From: Elusimicrobia bacterium LH_S2
GTDB lineage: Bacteria; CG03; SLGR01; JAGXOG01
DNA length: 50,528 nt
Assembly: GCA_023660015.1 (NCBI GenBank)
Contig: JAGXOG010000003.1
Location: 1 to 50,528 of the forward strand
Reading direction: 5' to 3'
In this document: piece after piece, positions 10,808 through 20,707 of the stretch
Numbering within the stretch: the stretch's first letter is position 1
Layout: each line of letters opens with the position of its first letter
The notes under the pieces: generated by a model
What the model was told of the DNA's origin: nothing
Database searches by the model: none
What the model saw: the letters and a program-made list of their open reading frames with translations, nothing else
Translations under genes and position numbers: made by a program

Positions 10808-11635
10808 CTACTGCCTGTTTTCTTTATCGCTGAAAAAAACAATAAGTTTCTTGAATGTTTCTCTTAAATTGTCCCTTTCTACCACCATATCCAGCATGCC
10901 ATGATCAAGTAAAAATTCAGCGCGTTGAAATCCCGGGGGTAGTTCTTCATTTATGGTCTGTTTTATAACCCGGGGACCGGCAAATGCTATTAATGCCCCG
11001 GGTTCGGAAATATTTACATCTCCGAGCATAGCATACGATGCGGATACTCCGCCGCTGGTAGGATCACACATGAGAGAAAAATAAGGGATACGTTCTTCGC
11101 TGAGTCTGGATATGGCCGCCGAAGTCTTCGCCATCTGCATAAGGGATACTATGCCTTCCTGCATTCTTGCTCCGCCGGAAGAAGAGACAAGGATTAACGG
11201 AACCCGGAATTTTATCGCCCGGTCGATTGCCCGGCAGATCTTTTCACCTACAACCGCCCCCATACTCCCCCCCATAAAAGAAAAATCAAGTATAGATATT
11301 ATTATTTTACTGTCCGCAATTGCAGCCTCCCCGGAGAGCACTGCCTCATTAAGATTTGTTTTATTCTTGTATTGGTCCAGGCGTTTGGTGTAGGAGATGC
11401 GGTCTTCAAACTTAAGCGGATCGGTGGCGGTTAAATTACTGTCATGCTCTTTAAATGTTCCTTTATCTATAAGTAAATCGAGCCTTCGGCGGGAATCCAG
11501 CCTGAAATAATAATTACACTTCGGGCATACCCATAGATTTTCTTCAAGTTCTTTGGAATAAATTGAATAATCGCATTTAGGACATTTTTTAAAGAGCCCT
11601 TGTGGGGCTTTTTTTTCTGACTTTATTTTTGCCAT
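10808..11635 (-). CDS. accD: Acetyl-CoA carboxylase carboxyltransferase subunit beta
   Basis: N-terminal zinc ribbon (CPKCDYSIYSKELEENLWVCPKCNYYFRL) and SSSGGARMQEGIVSLMQMAKTSAA, GGVSASYAMLGDVNISEPGALIAFAGPRVI. Confidence 0.97.
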   Translation of the reverse strand: MAKIKSEKKAPQGLFKKCPKCDYSIYSKELEENLWVCPKCNYYFRLDSRRRLDLLIDKGTFKEHDSNLTATDPLKFEDRISYTKRLDQYKNKTNLNEAVLSGEAAIADSKIIISILDFSFMGGSMGAVVGEKICRAIDRAIKFRVPLILVSSSGGARMQEGIVSLMQMAKTSAAISRLSEERIPYFSLMCDPTSGGVSASYAMLGDVNISEPGALIAFAGPRVIKQTINEELPPGFQRAEFLLDHGMLDMVVERDNLRETFKKLIVFFSDKENRQ

Positions 11636-11651
11636 AAAACTTATAATACCC

Positions 11652-12251
11652 TTATATTAGGGATATCTCCCTTATATACTCTTTCATCTTGTCGTAATCA
11701 ATTCTGCGCGGCGATTTATCAATAATATTTCTTATGCTCCAAACATTCGGCAAAATTTTTTTACAGGTTTTTACAATTTCATCAAGTTCGAAATCACCGT
11801 TTATAATAATATTTTCATTATCATTAAAATCAATTTCTAAAACTTTCCGGAAATTTTCATCATTAAGATTATACTCTATAAAATCAACGCTGACCGGTAT
11901 TTCCCGGATGAGTTCCTCCCGGACAACGGAGCTTTCTAATATATATTTATATTGTCTTGGCACATCGTCTTTTTTAGAAATCATATTTATCATCTCCGGG
12001 TCATTGACAGAGAAATAATCAGGTTTAAGCTCTACTGCTCTTTTAAGCGATATGTCATTTTGGGCATTGCCTATTTCCAATATGGATTTAGTGTATGAGG
12101 GCAGCATATCCAGAATCTCGGCTGCGCGCTCCAGTGACACCTTCTTTACGCTATCTTTTATGAGAGATATAGAAATATATTCGACCCCCAACAGGGCAGC
12201 CCACTTTGCATCTTTTGTATTTGTTATTCCTGATATTTTTATATTCGGCAT
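11652..12251 (-). CDS. Divergent TrpF-like (phosphoribosylanthranilate isomerase fold) protein, probable pseudoenzyme
   Basis: N-terminus MPNIKISGITNTKDAKWAALLGVEYISISL aligns with TrpF KICGITRxxD... but has Ser at the catalytic Cys position. The HGD, DxxxxxxGGTG and glycine-rich phosphate motifs are absent. Confidence 0.65.
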   Translation of the reverse strand: MPNIKISGITNTKDAKWAALLGVEYISISLIKDSVKKVSLERAAEILDMLPSYTKSILEIGNAQNDISLKRAVELKPDYFSVNDPEMINMISKKDDVPRQYKYILESSVVREELIREIPVSVDFIEYNLNDENFRKVLEIDFNDNENIIINGDFELDEIVKTCKKILPNVWSIRNIIDKSPRRIDYDKMKEYIREISLI

Positions 12252-12255
12252 TTCT

Positions 12256-13053
12256 TTACTCTCGGATACTTTTACCTATATTTATAGCAAATTTATAAAT
12301 ATCATTAAAGGTTTGTTCTATATTATTTTCACTTATTAAATCAATAACCGCCGAACCTATAATTTCCCCGTCAGCGATATCGGCAATATATTGTGCATCT
12401 TTGCCGGTAGTTATTCCGAAACCACAGTAGACCGGTTTAGCACTTAAATTTCTAACTTTACGGATACTTTCTAATGTTTTTTTATCAAACTTTTTTCCGT
12501 TGCCCGTCACTCCATAGGAACTGACATAATATAAAAAAGGCGAACTCTCTTTTCCAATTTCCCGTACTCTTTTGTCCGGAGTACCCGGAGAAATAAGCAA
12601 AATCAGCTCCATTCCCACTCTCTTTAATATCTCGAGAGCTTTCTCATGCTCTCCGTAAGGCATATCGGGTATTATAGCCGCACTGAATCCCGCGTCGGCG
12701 GCGGTCAACAAAGTTTTTTCAAGTTCGTCGGCGAGTAATATATTTAAATAGCTCATGAGCACAAGGGGAATATCTATTTTATTTTTTAAACTTTTTACTG
12801 CCATTAATATATTATTGTATGTTGTGCCCGCAGAAATAGCTTTCTGGGAAGATTCCTGAATTACCGGCCCGTCGGCTACCGGATCGGAAAAAGGTATTCC
12901 TACTTCAATAAAATCCGCCAGATTATTTTTATCTATATATTTGACGAGTTTAGTAAACGATTCCATGTCCGGGTATCCCCCGGTAAGAAAAAAACTAAGC
13001 CCGGTTTTGTCTTCCCTGTATAACCGCTCCACTTTATCTTTTAATTTACTCAT
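12256..13053 (-). CDS. trpA: Tryptophan synthase alpha subunit
   Basis: FLTGGYPDMESF, FIEVGIPFSDPVADGPVIQESSQKAI, YYVSSYGVTGNGK, CGFGITTGKDAQYIADIADGEIIGSA. Confidence 0.96.
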   Translation of the reverse strand: MSKLKDKVERLYREDKTGLSFFLTGGYPDMESFTKLVKYIDKNNLADFIEVGIPFSDPVADGPVIQESSQKAISAGTTYNNILMAVKSLKNKIDIPLVLMSYLNILLADELEKTLLTAADAGFSAAIIPDMPYGEHEKALEILKRVGMELILLISPGTPDKRVREIGKESSPFLYYVSSYGVTGNGKKFDKKTLESIRKVRNLSAKPVYCGFGITTGKDAQYIADIADGEIIGSAVIDLISENNIEQTFNDIYKFAINIGKSIRE

Positions 13054-14191
13054 ACTCTCTCTTAATTTCTTCCATTGAAAAGATCTCGTCTATATCTTTA
13101 TCTCCCCTTCCTGAAAGATTAATTACCACTTTTTGCCCCCCGTTCCATTTTTCTTTCATCACCCATGCAACCGCATGCGAGGATTCCAGCGCCGGTATTA
13201 TACCCTCGTTTTTTGAAAGCCATCTGAAAGCTTTTAACGCCTCGCTGTCATTGATGTTTACATATTCGGCGCGAGATCTTTCTTTATAAAAAGAATGCTC
13301 CGGCCCCACACCACTGTAGTCAAGCCCCGGCGCGATAGAGTGTGTCTTTTTTATCTGTCCGTTTTTATCATATAAAAGATAACTTTTAGCCCCGTGAAGC
13401 ACCCCGACCTTCCCTTTAGAAAGGGAGGCACAGCCTTCTGCTTCCACCCCTACAAACCGTATATTTTTATCTTTAAAAAAAGGAGTAAATATACCTATTG
13501 AATTAGAACCTCCTCCTACACAGGCAACTATGACATCCGGTCTGTCGGGAATCTGTTCTTTTACCTCTTTTCCTATAACCGAATGAAAATCCCTGACTAT
13601 TGCCGGATAAGGATGAGGCCCCACGCAGGACCCTAAAAGGTAGTAAATGTTTTCAGGGTCCTGAACCCATCTGCGCAAAGTGGCATTAACTGCTGCATTC
13701 AAGGTCTTATCCCCTTCCTGAACTTCAACAATATCGGCCCCCAGCAGTTTCATGCGGACAACGTTATTATGCTGTCTCTTAATATCCTTTGTTCCCATAT
13801 ATATAGTGCATTTCAATCCAAAAAGAGCGGCTGCCGCAGCTGTAGCCACTCCGTGCTGGCCGGCTCCGGTTTCGGCAATTATATTTCTCTTACCGGTTTC
13901 GACGGCCAGCAGGCCCTGCCCGAGCGCGTTATTTATTTTATGGGCTCCGGTATGGCAAAGATCCTCCCTTTTTAAATATACGCTGCATCCGCAATATTCC
14001 GATAATGCCCCTGATAGGTATAAAGGTGTGGGCCTGCCGGCGTAATTTTTAAGTATATCCGATAGTTTAGATTGGAAGTTTTTGTCTTTTTTGCAACTTT
14101 TGTAATTTCTGTCCAACTCGTTTAACGGTTCTATGAGCGATTCCGGGACATACCTTCCCCCAAAACCGCCGTAATAATATTTTTCATCCAT
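13046..14191 (-). CDS. trpB: Tryptophan synthase beta subunit
   Basis: GGFGGRYVPESLIEPL, KREDLCHTGAHKINNALGQGLLA, AETGAGQHGVATA, CVGGGSNSIGIF, NLSGRGDKDI. Confidence 0.98.
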   Translation of the reverse strand: MDEKYYYGGFGGRYVPESLIEPLNELDRNYKSCKKDKNFQSKLSDILKNYAGRPTPLYLSGALSEYCGCSVYLKREDLCHTGAHKINNALGQGLLAVETGKRNIIAETGAGQHGVATAAAAALFGLKCTIYMGTKDIKRQHNNVVRMKLLGADIVEVQEGDKTLNAAVNATLRRWVQDPENIYYLLGSCVGPHPYPAIVRDFHSVIGKEVKEQIPDRPDVIVACVGGGSNSIGIFTPFFKDKNIRFVGVEAEGCASLSKGKVGVLHGAKSYLLYDKNGQIKKTHSIAPGLDYSGVGPEHSFYKERSRAEYVNINDSEALKAFRWLSKNEGIIPALESSHAVAWVMKEKWNGGQKVVINLSGRGDKDIDEIFSMEEIKREYE

Positions 14192-14810
14192 ATTTTTTTA
14201 CCTTTTTTACTATATTAAAAACTTTCTTCTTGCCTTTTTTACCCGGTTCTTTTTCAGTCCCTGTTGCCACGTCCACTCCATAAACGCCGTATTTAAGCAG
14301 TTCTGTTATATTTTCAGGTGTTACGCCGCCGGCCACAAAAAGTTTCTCTCTTACTTTCTTATCAATATTTTTCAACTTATTCCAGTTAAAATTGTTTCCG
14401 GTTCCTCCGTAATCAGGTGATTTTACGTCACAAATCAGATAATCGGCATATCTCAGTAAATTTTTATAAGTTGCGGCGCTGTTTATATCAACTTTTTTAA
14501 TAATCCTTACAGAAGAGAACCTCTCCTTTATAGATTTTATTGTCCTCCAATCTTTATCACCGTGAAGCTGTATATAGGCGGGCCTGTATTTATCAATGAT
14601 ACCGTATAATATTTCCGGAGGTTCATTTACGCTTACTATTGCCGCCTTTTTTCTTGTCTTTTCGTCTTTTAAAAAATTTGCCAGTTTCTCAGGTCCTATA
14701 TACCTCTTTGACCCAGGATAAATATTAAATCCCACCAGGTCCGCCCCCGCCGCCATAACTAAATTTAAATCTACTTTTCTTGTGATACCGCAAATTTTAA
14801 TTAACGTCAT
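14184..14810 (-). CDS. trpF: Phosphoribosylanthranilate isomerase (canonical copy)
   Basis: IKICGITRKVDLNLVMAAGADLVGFNIYPGSKRYI, YIQLHGDKDW, LICDVKSPDYGGTGNNFNW, VAGGVTPENITELLKYGVYGVDVATGTE. Confidence 0.94.
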   Translation of the reverse strand: MTLIKICGITRKVDLNLVMAAGADLVGFNIYPGSKRYIGPEKLANFLKDEKTRKKAAIVSVNEPPEILYGIIDKYRPAYIQLHGDKDWRTIKSIKERFSSVRIIKKVDINSAATYKNLLRYADYLICDVKSPDYGGTGNNFNWNKLKNIDKKVREKLFVAGGVTPENITELLKYGVYGVDVATGTEKEPGKKGKKKVFNIVKKVKKYG

Positions 14811-15619
14811 ATACTTTTAAGCTCCTTTATTTTGCCGGCCGGATAACGACTTGAAGCTATACTCTCTCCTATAAGAAGAGCGTCATATCCGGCCTCTTTA
14901 AGTTCCTGAACCCGGCGGTTGCTCTTAATTCCGCTTTCGGCTACTTTTACAATACCGGCCGGGATTTTTTTTGCAAGTTTGAAGTGAAATTCGGGCTTAA
15001 TTTCAAAAGTATTTAAATCTCTTACATTAACCCCGATTATATCAGGTCTGTTAAGATTAAGGGCAGTTTCCAATTCGCGCAAAGAATGAACTTCGACAAG
15101 GATATTAAGTCCGAGGCGTTTTGCCCGGTCGTAAAGTTTAATGTAGTCCCGATTGCTTAAGATAGCCTTAATAAGCAAAATTGCGTCAGCCGAATGTATA
15201 TAGCCGTTATAAATCTGACGCTCGGAAATCACAAAATCCTTCATAAGCACCGGACCTTTATATACCGATTTAACTTTTTTAAGATCAGCCGGATGCCCCA
15301 AAAAATATTTTTCTTCACAAAGAACGCTGACTGCGTCGGCACCGGCCTCGGCGTAAATCCGTCCCAACTCTTTTATTGGTTTTTCCGTTATCATCCCCTG
15401 TGACGGTGAGGCTTTTTTAATTTCAGCTATTATATTTATTCCTCCTTCCGGATTTTCTTTTAACAGCACTTTCTTAAAAGAACGGCGGCTTATATTTATA
15501 TTTGCCGCTTCTTTTTTTAATTCTTCAAGAGTTTTTTCCGGACTCCGAGAAGATTTCTGCTTGAGCCGGACTATCTTTTCTAAAAAATTATTTATCATAA
15601 ACACTTCCTTTACGCACAA
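14807..15619 (-). CDS. trpC: Indole-3-glycerol phosphate synthase
   Basis: IIAEIKKASPSQGMI, YAEAGADAVSVLCEEKYFLG, GVNVRDLNTFEI, VAESGIKSNRRVQELKEAGYDALLIGESIA. Confidence 0.96.
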   Translation of the reverse strand: MCVKEVFMINNFLEKIVRLKQKSSRSPEKTLEELKKEAANINISRRSFKKVLLKENPEGGINIIAEIKKASPSQGMITEKPIKELGRIYAEAGADAVSVLCEEKYFLGHPADLKKVKSVYKGPVLMKDFVISERQIYNGYIHSADAILLIKAILSNRDYIKLYDRAKRLGLNILVEVHSLRELETALNLNRPDIIGVNVRDLNTFEIKPEFHFKLAKKIPAGIVKVAESGIKSNRRVQELKEAGYDALLIGESIASSRYPAGKIKELKSI

Positions 15620-16205
15620 TATTAAGAAAATTATTGACTATCTTTAAACCTTCATCGGTAAGTATGGATTCAGGATGAAACTGCACTCCGTAAAAGGGCC
15701 TCTTTCTGTGTTCAATGGCCATTATCTCTTTGCGACCGGTAAGAGCTGTAACTTTTAATTCTGGGGGGAGGTGTCCCCCCTCAACTATAAGAGAATGATA
15801 ACGAGTTGCTTCAAAGGGATTCTCCACGCCTTTAAATAATCTGCTTTTATTATAGTGAATGGTTGAAGTCTTGCCGTGTAAAATTCGGCGGGCTTTTATT
15901 ACCTTGCCGCCGAAGGCAGAAGCAAGACAGTGATGCCCCAGACATACCCCGAAAAGCGCAACCTTTAAAGGCATATTTTTTATTAACTCTACTGATATGC
16001 CGGCCTCTTCAGGACGGCCGGGGCCCGGGGATATAACTATCCCGTCGGGGCGAGTTTTTAAAACTTCTGTTACGCTTATTTTATCATTTCTAAATACTTC
16101 CAAATTTATAGCAGCATCCCTGTCTATATAATCACATAAATTGTAAACAAACGAATCGTAATTATCTATTACTGTGATATTTATCTTAACTTTTGGTATA
16201 TTCAA
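15588..16205 (-). CDS. trpG: Anthranilate synthase glutamine amidotransferase component
   Basis: ITVIDNYDSFVYNLCDY, VISPGPGRPEEAGIS, LFGVCLGHHCLASAFGGKV, YGVQFHPESILT. A TTG start at 16205 is likely, overlapping the end of trpD. Confidence 0.93.
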   Translation of the reverse strand: MNIPKVKINITVIDNYDSFVYNLCDYIDRDAAINLEVFRNDKISVTEVLKTRPDGIVISPGPGRPEEAGISVELIKNMPLKVALFGVCLGHHCLASAFGGKVIKARRILHGKTSTIHYNKSRLFKGVENPFEATRYHSLIVEGGHLPPELKVTALTGRKEIMAIEHRKRPFYGVQFHPESILTDEGLKIVNNFLNIVRKGSVYDK

Positions 16206-17196
16206 TGAATTCTTTAAGTTTTTGCTTTGCAACGCCGGAATCCAGGGCCTCGCGTGCCATACTAACTCCTTCTTTTATGCCGGGTGCCGCTTGCGATATC
16301 ATAAAAGCTGTCGCAGAATTTGCAAGCACGTAATCCCGGACAGGCCCCTTTTTGCCTCTTAATAAACTTTTCATAATCTGGGCGTTAACTTCCATCCCGC
16401 CGCCTTTTATTAAACTGACTCTACTTGTCTCCAATCCAAAATCTTTTGGGAATATCTCATGTACCCTTACAGGTGCGCCGGAATTTACTTCGGCAACTTT
16501 TGTCGGACCGGCCAGGCTTACTTCATCAACGCCTCCGGCGCCATGAACAACTATAGCCCTTTTAACACCGAGTTTTTTAAGGACACCCGCTACCGGCTCC
16601 ACAAGTTCAGGACTATAAACTCCCAGCTGCTGATAATCTGCTGTTGCCGGATTGGTAAGAGGACCGAGTATATTAAATATGGTCTTAATCCCAATCTCTT
16701 TACGCACAGGTGCAGCAAATTTCATGGCTTTATGATAGTGGGGGGCATAAAGAAAACCTATACCTGTTGACTTTATTTGTTCGGCAACTTTTTCCGGGCT
16801 CAAGTCAAGATTCGCCCCAAGTTTTTCAAGAACATCCGCAGAGCCACATTTACCGGAGGATGCCCGGTTGCCGTGTTTTGCAACCTTAACCCCCATACCG
16901 GCAAGCACAAAAGATACGGCAGTTGATATATTAAAATGATTAAGCCCGGTTCCGCCCGTAGAACAGGTATCTACAAGGCCCCGGCCGGCATTTATCTTCA
17001 CCGCTTTTTCCCTCATTACCAGCGCAGCCTGAGTTATTTCATCCGTAGTCTCTTTTTTCATTTTTAAAAGAACTAAGAACGCTGCAATCATGGCCGGGGT
17101 ACTTTTGCCTTCCATTATTTCGCGCATACTTCCTGCCATCTCGTCTTTTTCCAGGTTATTTCCTCTACTGAGTTTTTTAATAGCTTCTACAATCAT
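16186..17196 (-). CDS. trpD: Anthranilate phosphoribosyltransferase
   Basis: DTCSTGGTGLNHFNISTAVSFVLAGMGVKVAKHGNRASSGKCGSADVLEKLGAN, NILGPLTNPA. Confidence 0.97.
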   Translation of the reverse strand: MIVEAIKKLSRGNNLEKDEMAGSMREIMEGKSTPAMIAAFLVLLKMKKETTDEITQAALVMREKAVKINAGRGLVDTCSTGGTGLNHFNISTAVSFVLAGMGVKVAKHGNRASSGKCGSADVLEKLGANLDLSPEKVAEQIKSTGIGFLYAPHYHKAMKFAAPVRKEIGIKTIFNILGPLTNPATADYQQLGVYSPELVEPVAGVLKKLGVKRAIVVHGAGGVDEVSLAGPTKVAEVNSGAPVRVHEIFPKDFGLETSRVSLIKGGGMEVNAQIMKSLLRGKKGPVRDYVLANSATAFMISQAAPGIKEGVSMAREALDSGVAKQKLKEFIEYTKS

Positions 17197-18656
17197 CTTA
17201 CTTCCTCCTCTTTTAATTTATTGCCCAGGGTAACAGCTTCAAAAAGTGCTTTTGCCTTATTTATAGTTTCCTTGTACTCTTTTTCCGGCACAGAATCGGC
17301 GACTATGCCCGCACCGGCCTGTATAATTGCTTTTTTTCCCTTTATCAACATCGTTCTTATAATAATTGCGGTATCCATATCACCGTCAAAAGAGAGATAC
17401 CCCACGGCACCCGCATACGGTCCCCTACCTGCCGGTTCAATCCGGTCTATTATCTTAATCGCTCTAAGCTTAGGAGCTCCCGATACCGTTCCTGCCGGAA
17501 ATGCGGCCTTAAAAAGATCCATGTTTCTTTTGGCTTTTTTCATCCGGCCACCTACATCCGTAACCATATGCATAACATGAGAGAATTTCTCTACCGACAT
17601 CAAATTCAAGGCCTTTACTGTTCCGGGGACGCATACCCTGGAAAGGTCATTTCGGGCTAAATCTACAAGCATAGTATGTTCGGCCTGCTCTTTTTTATCC
17701 GATTTTAAATCTCGGCTGAGCCTTTTTTCTTCAAGCCTGTCTTTATAAAGTGAACGGCGCCGTGTACCGGCAATCGGCCTGACTACTGCATTACGCCCGG
17801 TTACTTTAGCCATGACTTCAGGAGAGGAGCCGCAAAGCTTTATATCCGCCATCTTCAGATAAAACATATACGGGGAAGGGTTTATCATCCTGAGAGCACG
17901 GTAATAATTAAATGGTTCGGCTGAAACCGGGACGGTAAATCGCTGCGACAATACCCCCTGTATTATATCGCCGTCCTTTATATACTCTTTTGTTTTTTTA
18001 ACGCTCTTTATAAATTCCGCTTTTGTAAAGTTTGAAGTATATTTTACCTTTTCGCCGGTTTCCTCGGGGACAAAACAGACAGGCATTTTAGAACTGTTAA
18101 GTTTTTTTATTATCTCATCTATACGGTTTATTGGCTTGCGGCAGCTATCTTTCTCATCAATAAGCTTAATAATCTGGGCGATGTTATACAGATGATCAAA
18201 TACAATAAACTCATCGATAAACATAAATAGGGCAGAGGGAACATTTTCTAATGAGACCTTTGTAAAATCTATATCCTCCCAGCTTCCTATCATCTCATAC
18301 CCCGCATAGCCTACCAGACCCCCGCTGAACCCGGCTAACTTTCTATTCCCTTTTATACGGTAACTGCTGCTTACTTTATCTATGATATCCAAAGGAGCTT
18401 TTGTCTTAACTGTTTTAGTTATTTTATAGCCCCGTTTCACTCGTGAATATATGCTCACCTTATTATCATTGATTTCATAGACTTTCCGGGGAGAAAATCC
18501 CAAAATTGAGTACCGTCCGGTACGCCCTTTCTGAGCGCTTTCCAAAAGAAAGCTGTACCTGTCGTTCTTAAAAAGGCTGTATGCCAATACTGGAGTTATA
18601 AAATCCGTAGATATTTTCTTACTTACAGGTTCTAAATATAAAATTTTATCTTTCAT
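17193..18656 (-). CDS. trpE: Anthranilate synthase component I
   Basis: GDIIQGVLSQRFTVP, NPSPYMFYLKM, SSPEVMAKVTGRNAVVRPIAGTRRR, EHTMLVDLARNDLSRVC, AGTVSGAPKLRAIKIID. Confidence 0.96.
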   Translation of the reverse strand: MKDKILYLEPVSKKISTDFITPVLAYSLFKNDRYSFLLESAQKGRTGRYSILGFSPRKVYEINDNKVSIYSRVKRGYKITKTVKTKAPLDIIDKVSSSYRIKGNRKLAGFSGGLVGYAGYEMIGSWEDIDFTKVSLENVPSALFMFIDEFIVFDHLYNIAQIIKLIDEKDSCRKPINRIDEIIKKLNSSKMPVCFVPEETGEKVKYTSNFTKAEFIKSVKKTKEYIKDGDIIQGVLSQRFTVPVSAEPFNYYRALRMINPSPYMFYLKMADIKLCGSSPEVMAKVTGRNAVVRPIAGTRRRSLYKDRLEEKRLSRDLKSDKKEQAEHTMLVDLARNDLSRVCVPGTVKALNLMSVEKFSHVMHMVTDVGGRMKKAKRNMDLFKAAFPAGTVSGAPKLRAIKIIDRIEPAGRGPYAGAVGYLSFDGDMDTAIIIRTMLIKGKKAIIQAGAGIVADSVPEKEYKETINKAKALFEAVTLGNKLKEEEVR

Positions 18657-18819
18657 TTAATCCTTTCTCATACAATAAAAAAGAGCATCTTATAAATACC
18701 TAAGTTGAGCGATTCTTAGTTAAAAAAATACTTCCAAAAGGTATAATATTATTGGTAAAAAAATCATAGATGATCTTTTTCAATATTAACCCAAACGATA
18801 TTATTAAAATGATAAGAAA

Positions 18820-20417
18820 TTCTTCCGAAAAAAGCAAAATCAAATCGATAAAATCAGCACAACAACAGATTATCTTACGCCAAGAGGCGGCCTGGCTTTT
18901 GTGAATCGTTACATTGAATCAATCAATACCTATTTACTGTTAAAACGTTACTTTGGTTCAATGCGATTGAGCCGTAAGGGGCTCCCCATAAAGGGACTGT
19001 TTAAACAGCCTTTCTCTTTTTTCATAGACGAAACAAGTTTTTATTTAACAAAATTTGATGAGTTGTCCAAAAACATAAGGTATGCTTCAACAATTGAGAC
19101 TCCTCAAAGTAAGATGGCTTTATCAAAACAAGTGTGCTCAACCTGAGGAACAACCATTTAGGTTATTCCTCCTGGACGGTTTCGCAAGTGTGCTCCGCTA
19201 AAAAACAGTCATTTAGACTGTTTTTCTTAACACCTTCTAAAACAAGTGTGCTCCGCTAAAAAACAGTCATTTAGACTGTTTTTCTTAACACTTCTAAAAC
19301 AAGTGTGCTCCGCTAAAAAACAGTCATTTAGACTGTTTTTCTTAACGCTTCACATCAAATAAAACGGTTCTTCCGAGCATTTTCTTTTTTAAGAAATTAT
19401 CTTTTTGCCAACTCTTACAGGTATTATTCCTATGTTATTTGAATGTCACGAGTCCTACAGTGATAATGCTTAATAATGGCAAATGATGATGCATTAAAAC
19501 GTAAAAGAGTGGATCCAACTCACAAAAAGAAAAAAAGATTCCAGCCTTTGCTGCTGAAATGGGGGCCATTTGTAGTAGACACAGTATTTCGCAGAGGATC
19601 CAAGTATAGTAATTACGGCGATACTGTGATAAAAATGCTTGAGCATATTGTGAGTTTAATCCGTAAGAAACACAGCGTGGATGTTCCGATAATATTAAAG
19701 CAAGACAGCGGGTTTTATGACCAGAAAAATTTTAAGACATTTGAAAAATTGGGAATAGGTTATATCTGTGGTGGTAAAATATATGCTACTATACATGAAT
19801 ATGTGGGAAATTGCCCCGTGGGACAGGGAACGCATATTGAGGAAAAGAATCAGGAATGAGAAATATTGGAGTTCAGTGATTATCGTAAAAGTTGGAATAA
19901 ATTTCATTGAGTATTCTATATCCGGTCATTATATGAGGATAATCAAAGAGTTTCGGAGTTTGACCGGCCAAAAAGGGTATTCTATCCGAATATAGGGCTA
20001 GGAGGAAAGATTGATATATTACTGAAGAACGCCAGAGAGGAAAATTATATTGAAGCAGAAAATATAGTTGGAAAAGCTCATCTGAGAAGATCAGATGAAC
20101 TGGCTCACCGGGGAATAAAAGACTTCGGAACTAAGCAGCTTCCATTCAAGAGGTTTGAATCCAATACCGCTTTCTTTTGCATAATGCTTGGGGTGTTTAA
20201 TCTGTTTGAAGCATTTAAGGAAGATGTCTCCAAGGATGTAATACCGAAAGTAGGCTATGCTACGATATTTCGCAGAAAGATTATTGATATAGCGGCTAAA
20301 ATTGCTCATACAGGCAATAAGATAATATTCAAAATAACGGAAGATACCCAGAAAACTTTAAATTTAACAATGCTTTGGGATTTATGTAATAAACCGCTTG
20401 TGCCTGCAATTCTTTAG
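18820..20417 (+). pseudogene. IS1380-like transposase, broken into N-terminal, central and C-terminal fragments
   Basis: TTTDYLTPRGGLAFVNRYIES...FFIDETSFYLTKFDELSKNIRYASTIET; DDALKRKRVDPTHKKKKRFQPLLLKWGPFVVDTVFRRGSKYSNYGDTVIKMLEHIVSLIRKKHSVDVPIILKQDSGFYDQKNF; NIVGKAHLRRSDELAHRGIKDFGTKQLPFKRFESNTAFFCIMLGVFNLFEAFKEDV. The pieces are in different frames. Confidence 0.75.
19129..19350. repeat. Tandem repeat of 56-58 bp units, each starting CAAGTGTGCTC and containing a hairpin
   Basis: CAAGTGTGCTC occurs at 19129, 19185, 19243 and 19300. The last three units share CCGCTAAAAAACAGTCATTTAGACTGTTTTTCTTAAC (stem AAAAACAGTC/GACTGTTTTT). Confidence 0.9.
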
Positions 20418-20707
20418 TTGCTGTTAATAACATTATTTTTCAAGTAAACTTCTGGAACAGGTCTATCTATATCTGTGAATTTCTACCCGTTGCAATTCAA
20501 AAATCGCTTTTTGCCTGTTGAAAACTCTTCAATTTTAGGGAAACACAATATTATGCACCCTTATTTGTTTCGAGGGGTATACATTGCTATAATACTGTTG
20601 TTGGAATCAATGAATCGCTCAACTTAGGTCCTAAGCTTTTTCTTACCAAAAAACAAAAATCTCACATTTACTCTCGACACTAACAAAAAAATAAAAACGC
20701 CACAAAA

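Larger units (their letters stand above)
18699..20628 (+). mobile_element. Decayed IS1380-family-like insertion sequence
   Basis: 17-bp perfect terminal inverted repeats CCTAAGTTGAGCGATTC (18699-18715) / GAATCGCTCAACTTAGG (20612-20628) enclose transposase fragments. No clear target-site duplication seen. Confidence 0.8.

Noticed and set aside
19129-19350. Possible CRISPR array
   Set aside because: There are only four units, the unit interiors are nearly identical rather than unique spacers, and no cas genes are nearby. It is a tandem repeat inside an IS.
18695-20640. Target-site duplication for the IS (CCTAAG on both sides)
   Set aside because: CCTAAG at 18699 is part of the left terminal repeat, and the right CCTAAG (20630-20635) is offset by one base from the right terminal repeat. 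The boundaries are asymmetric, so I do not claim a duplication.
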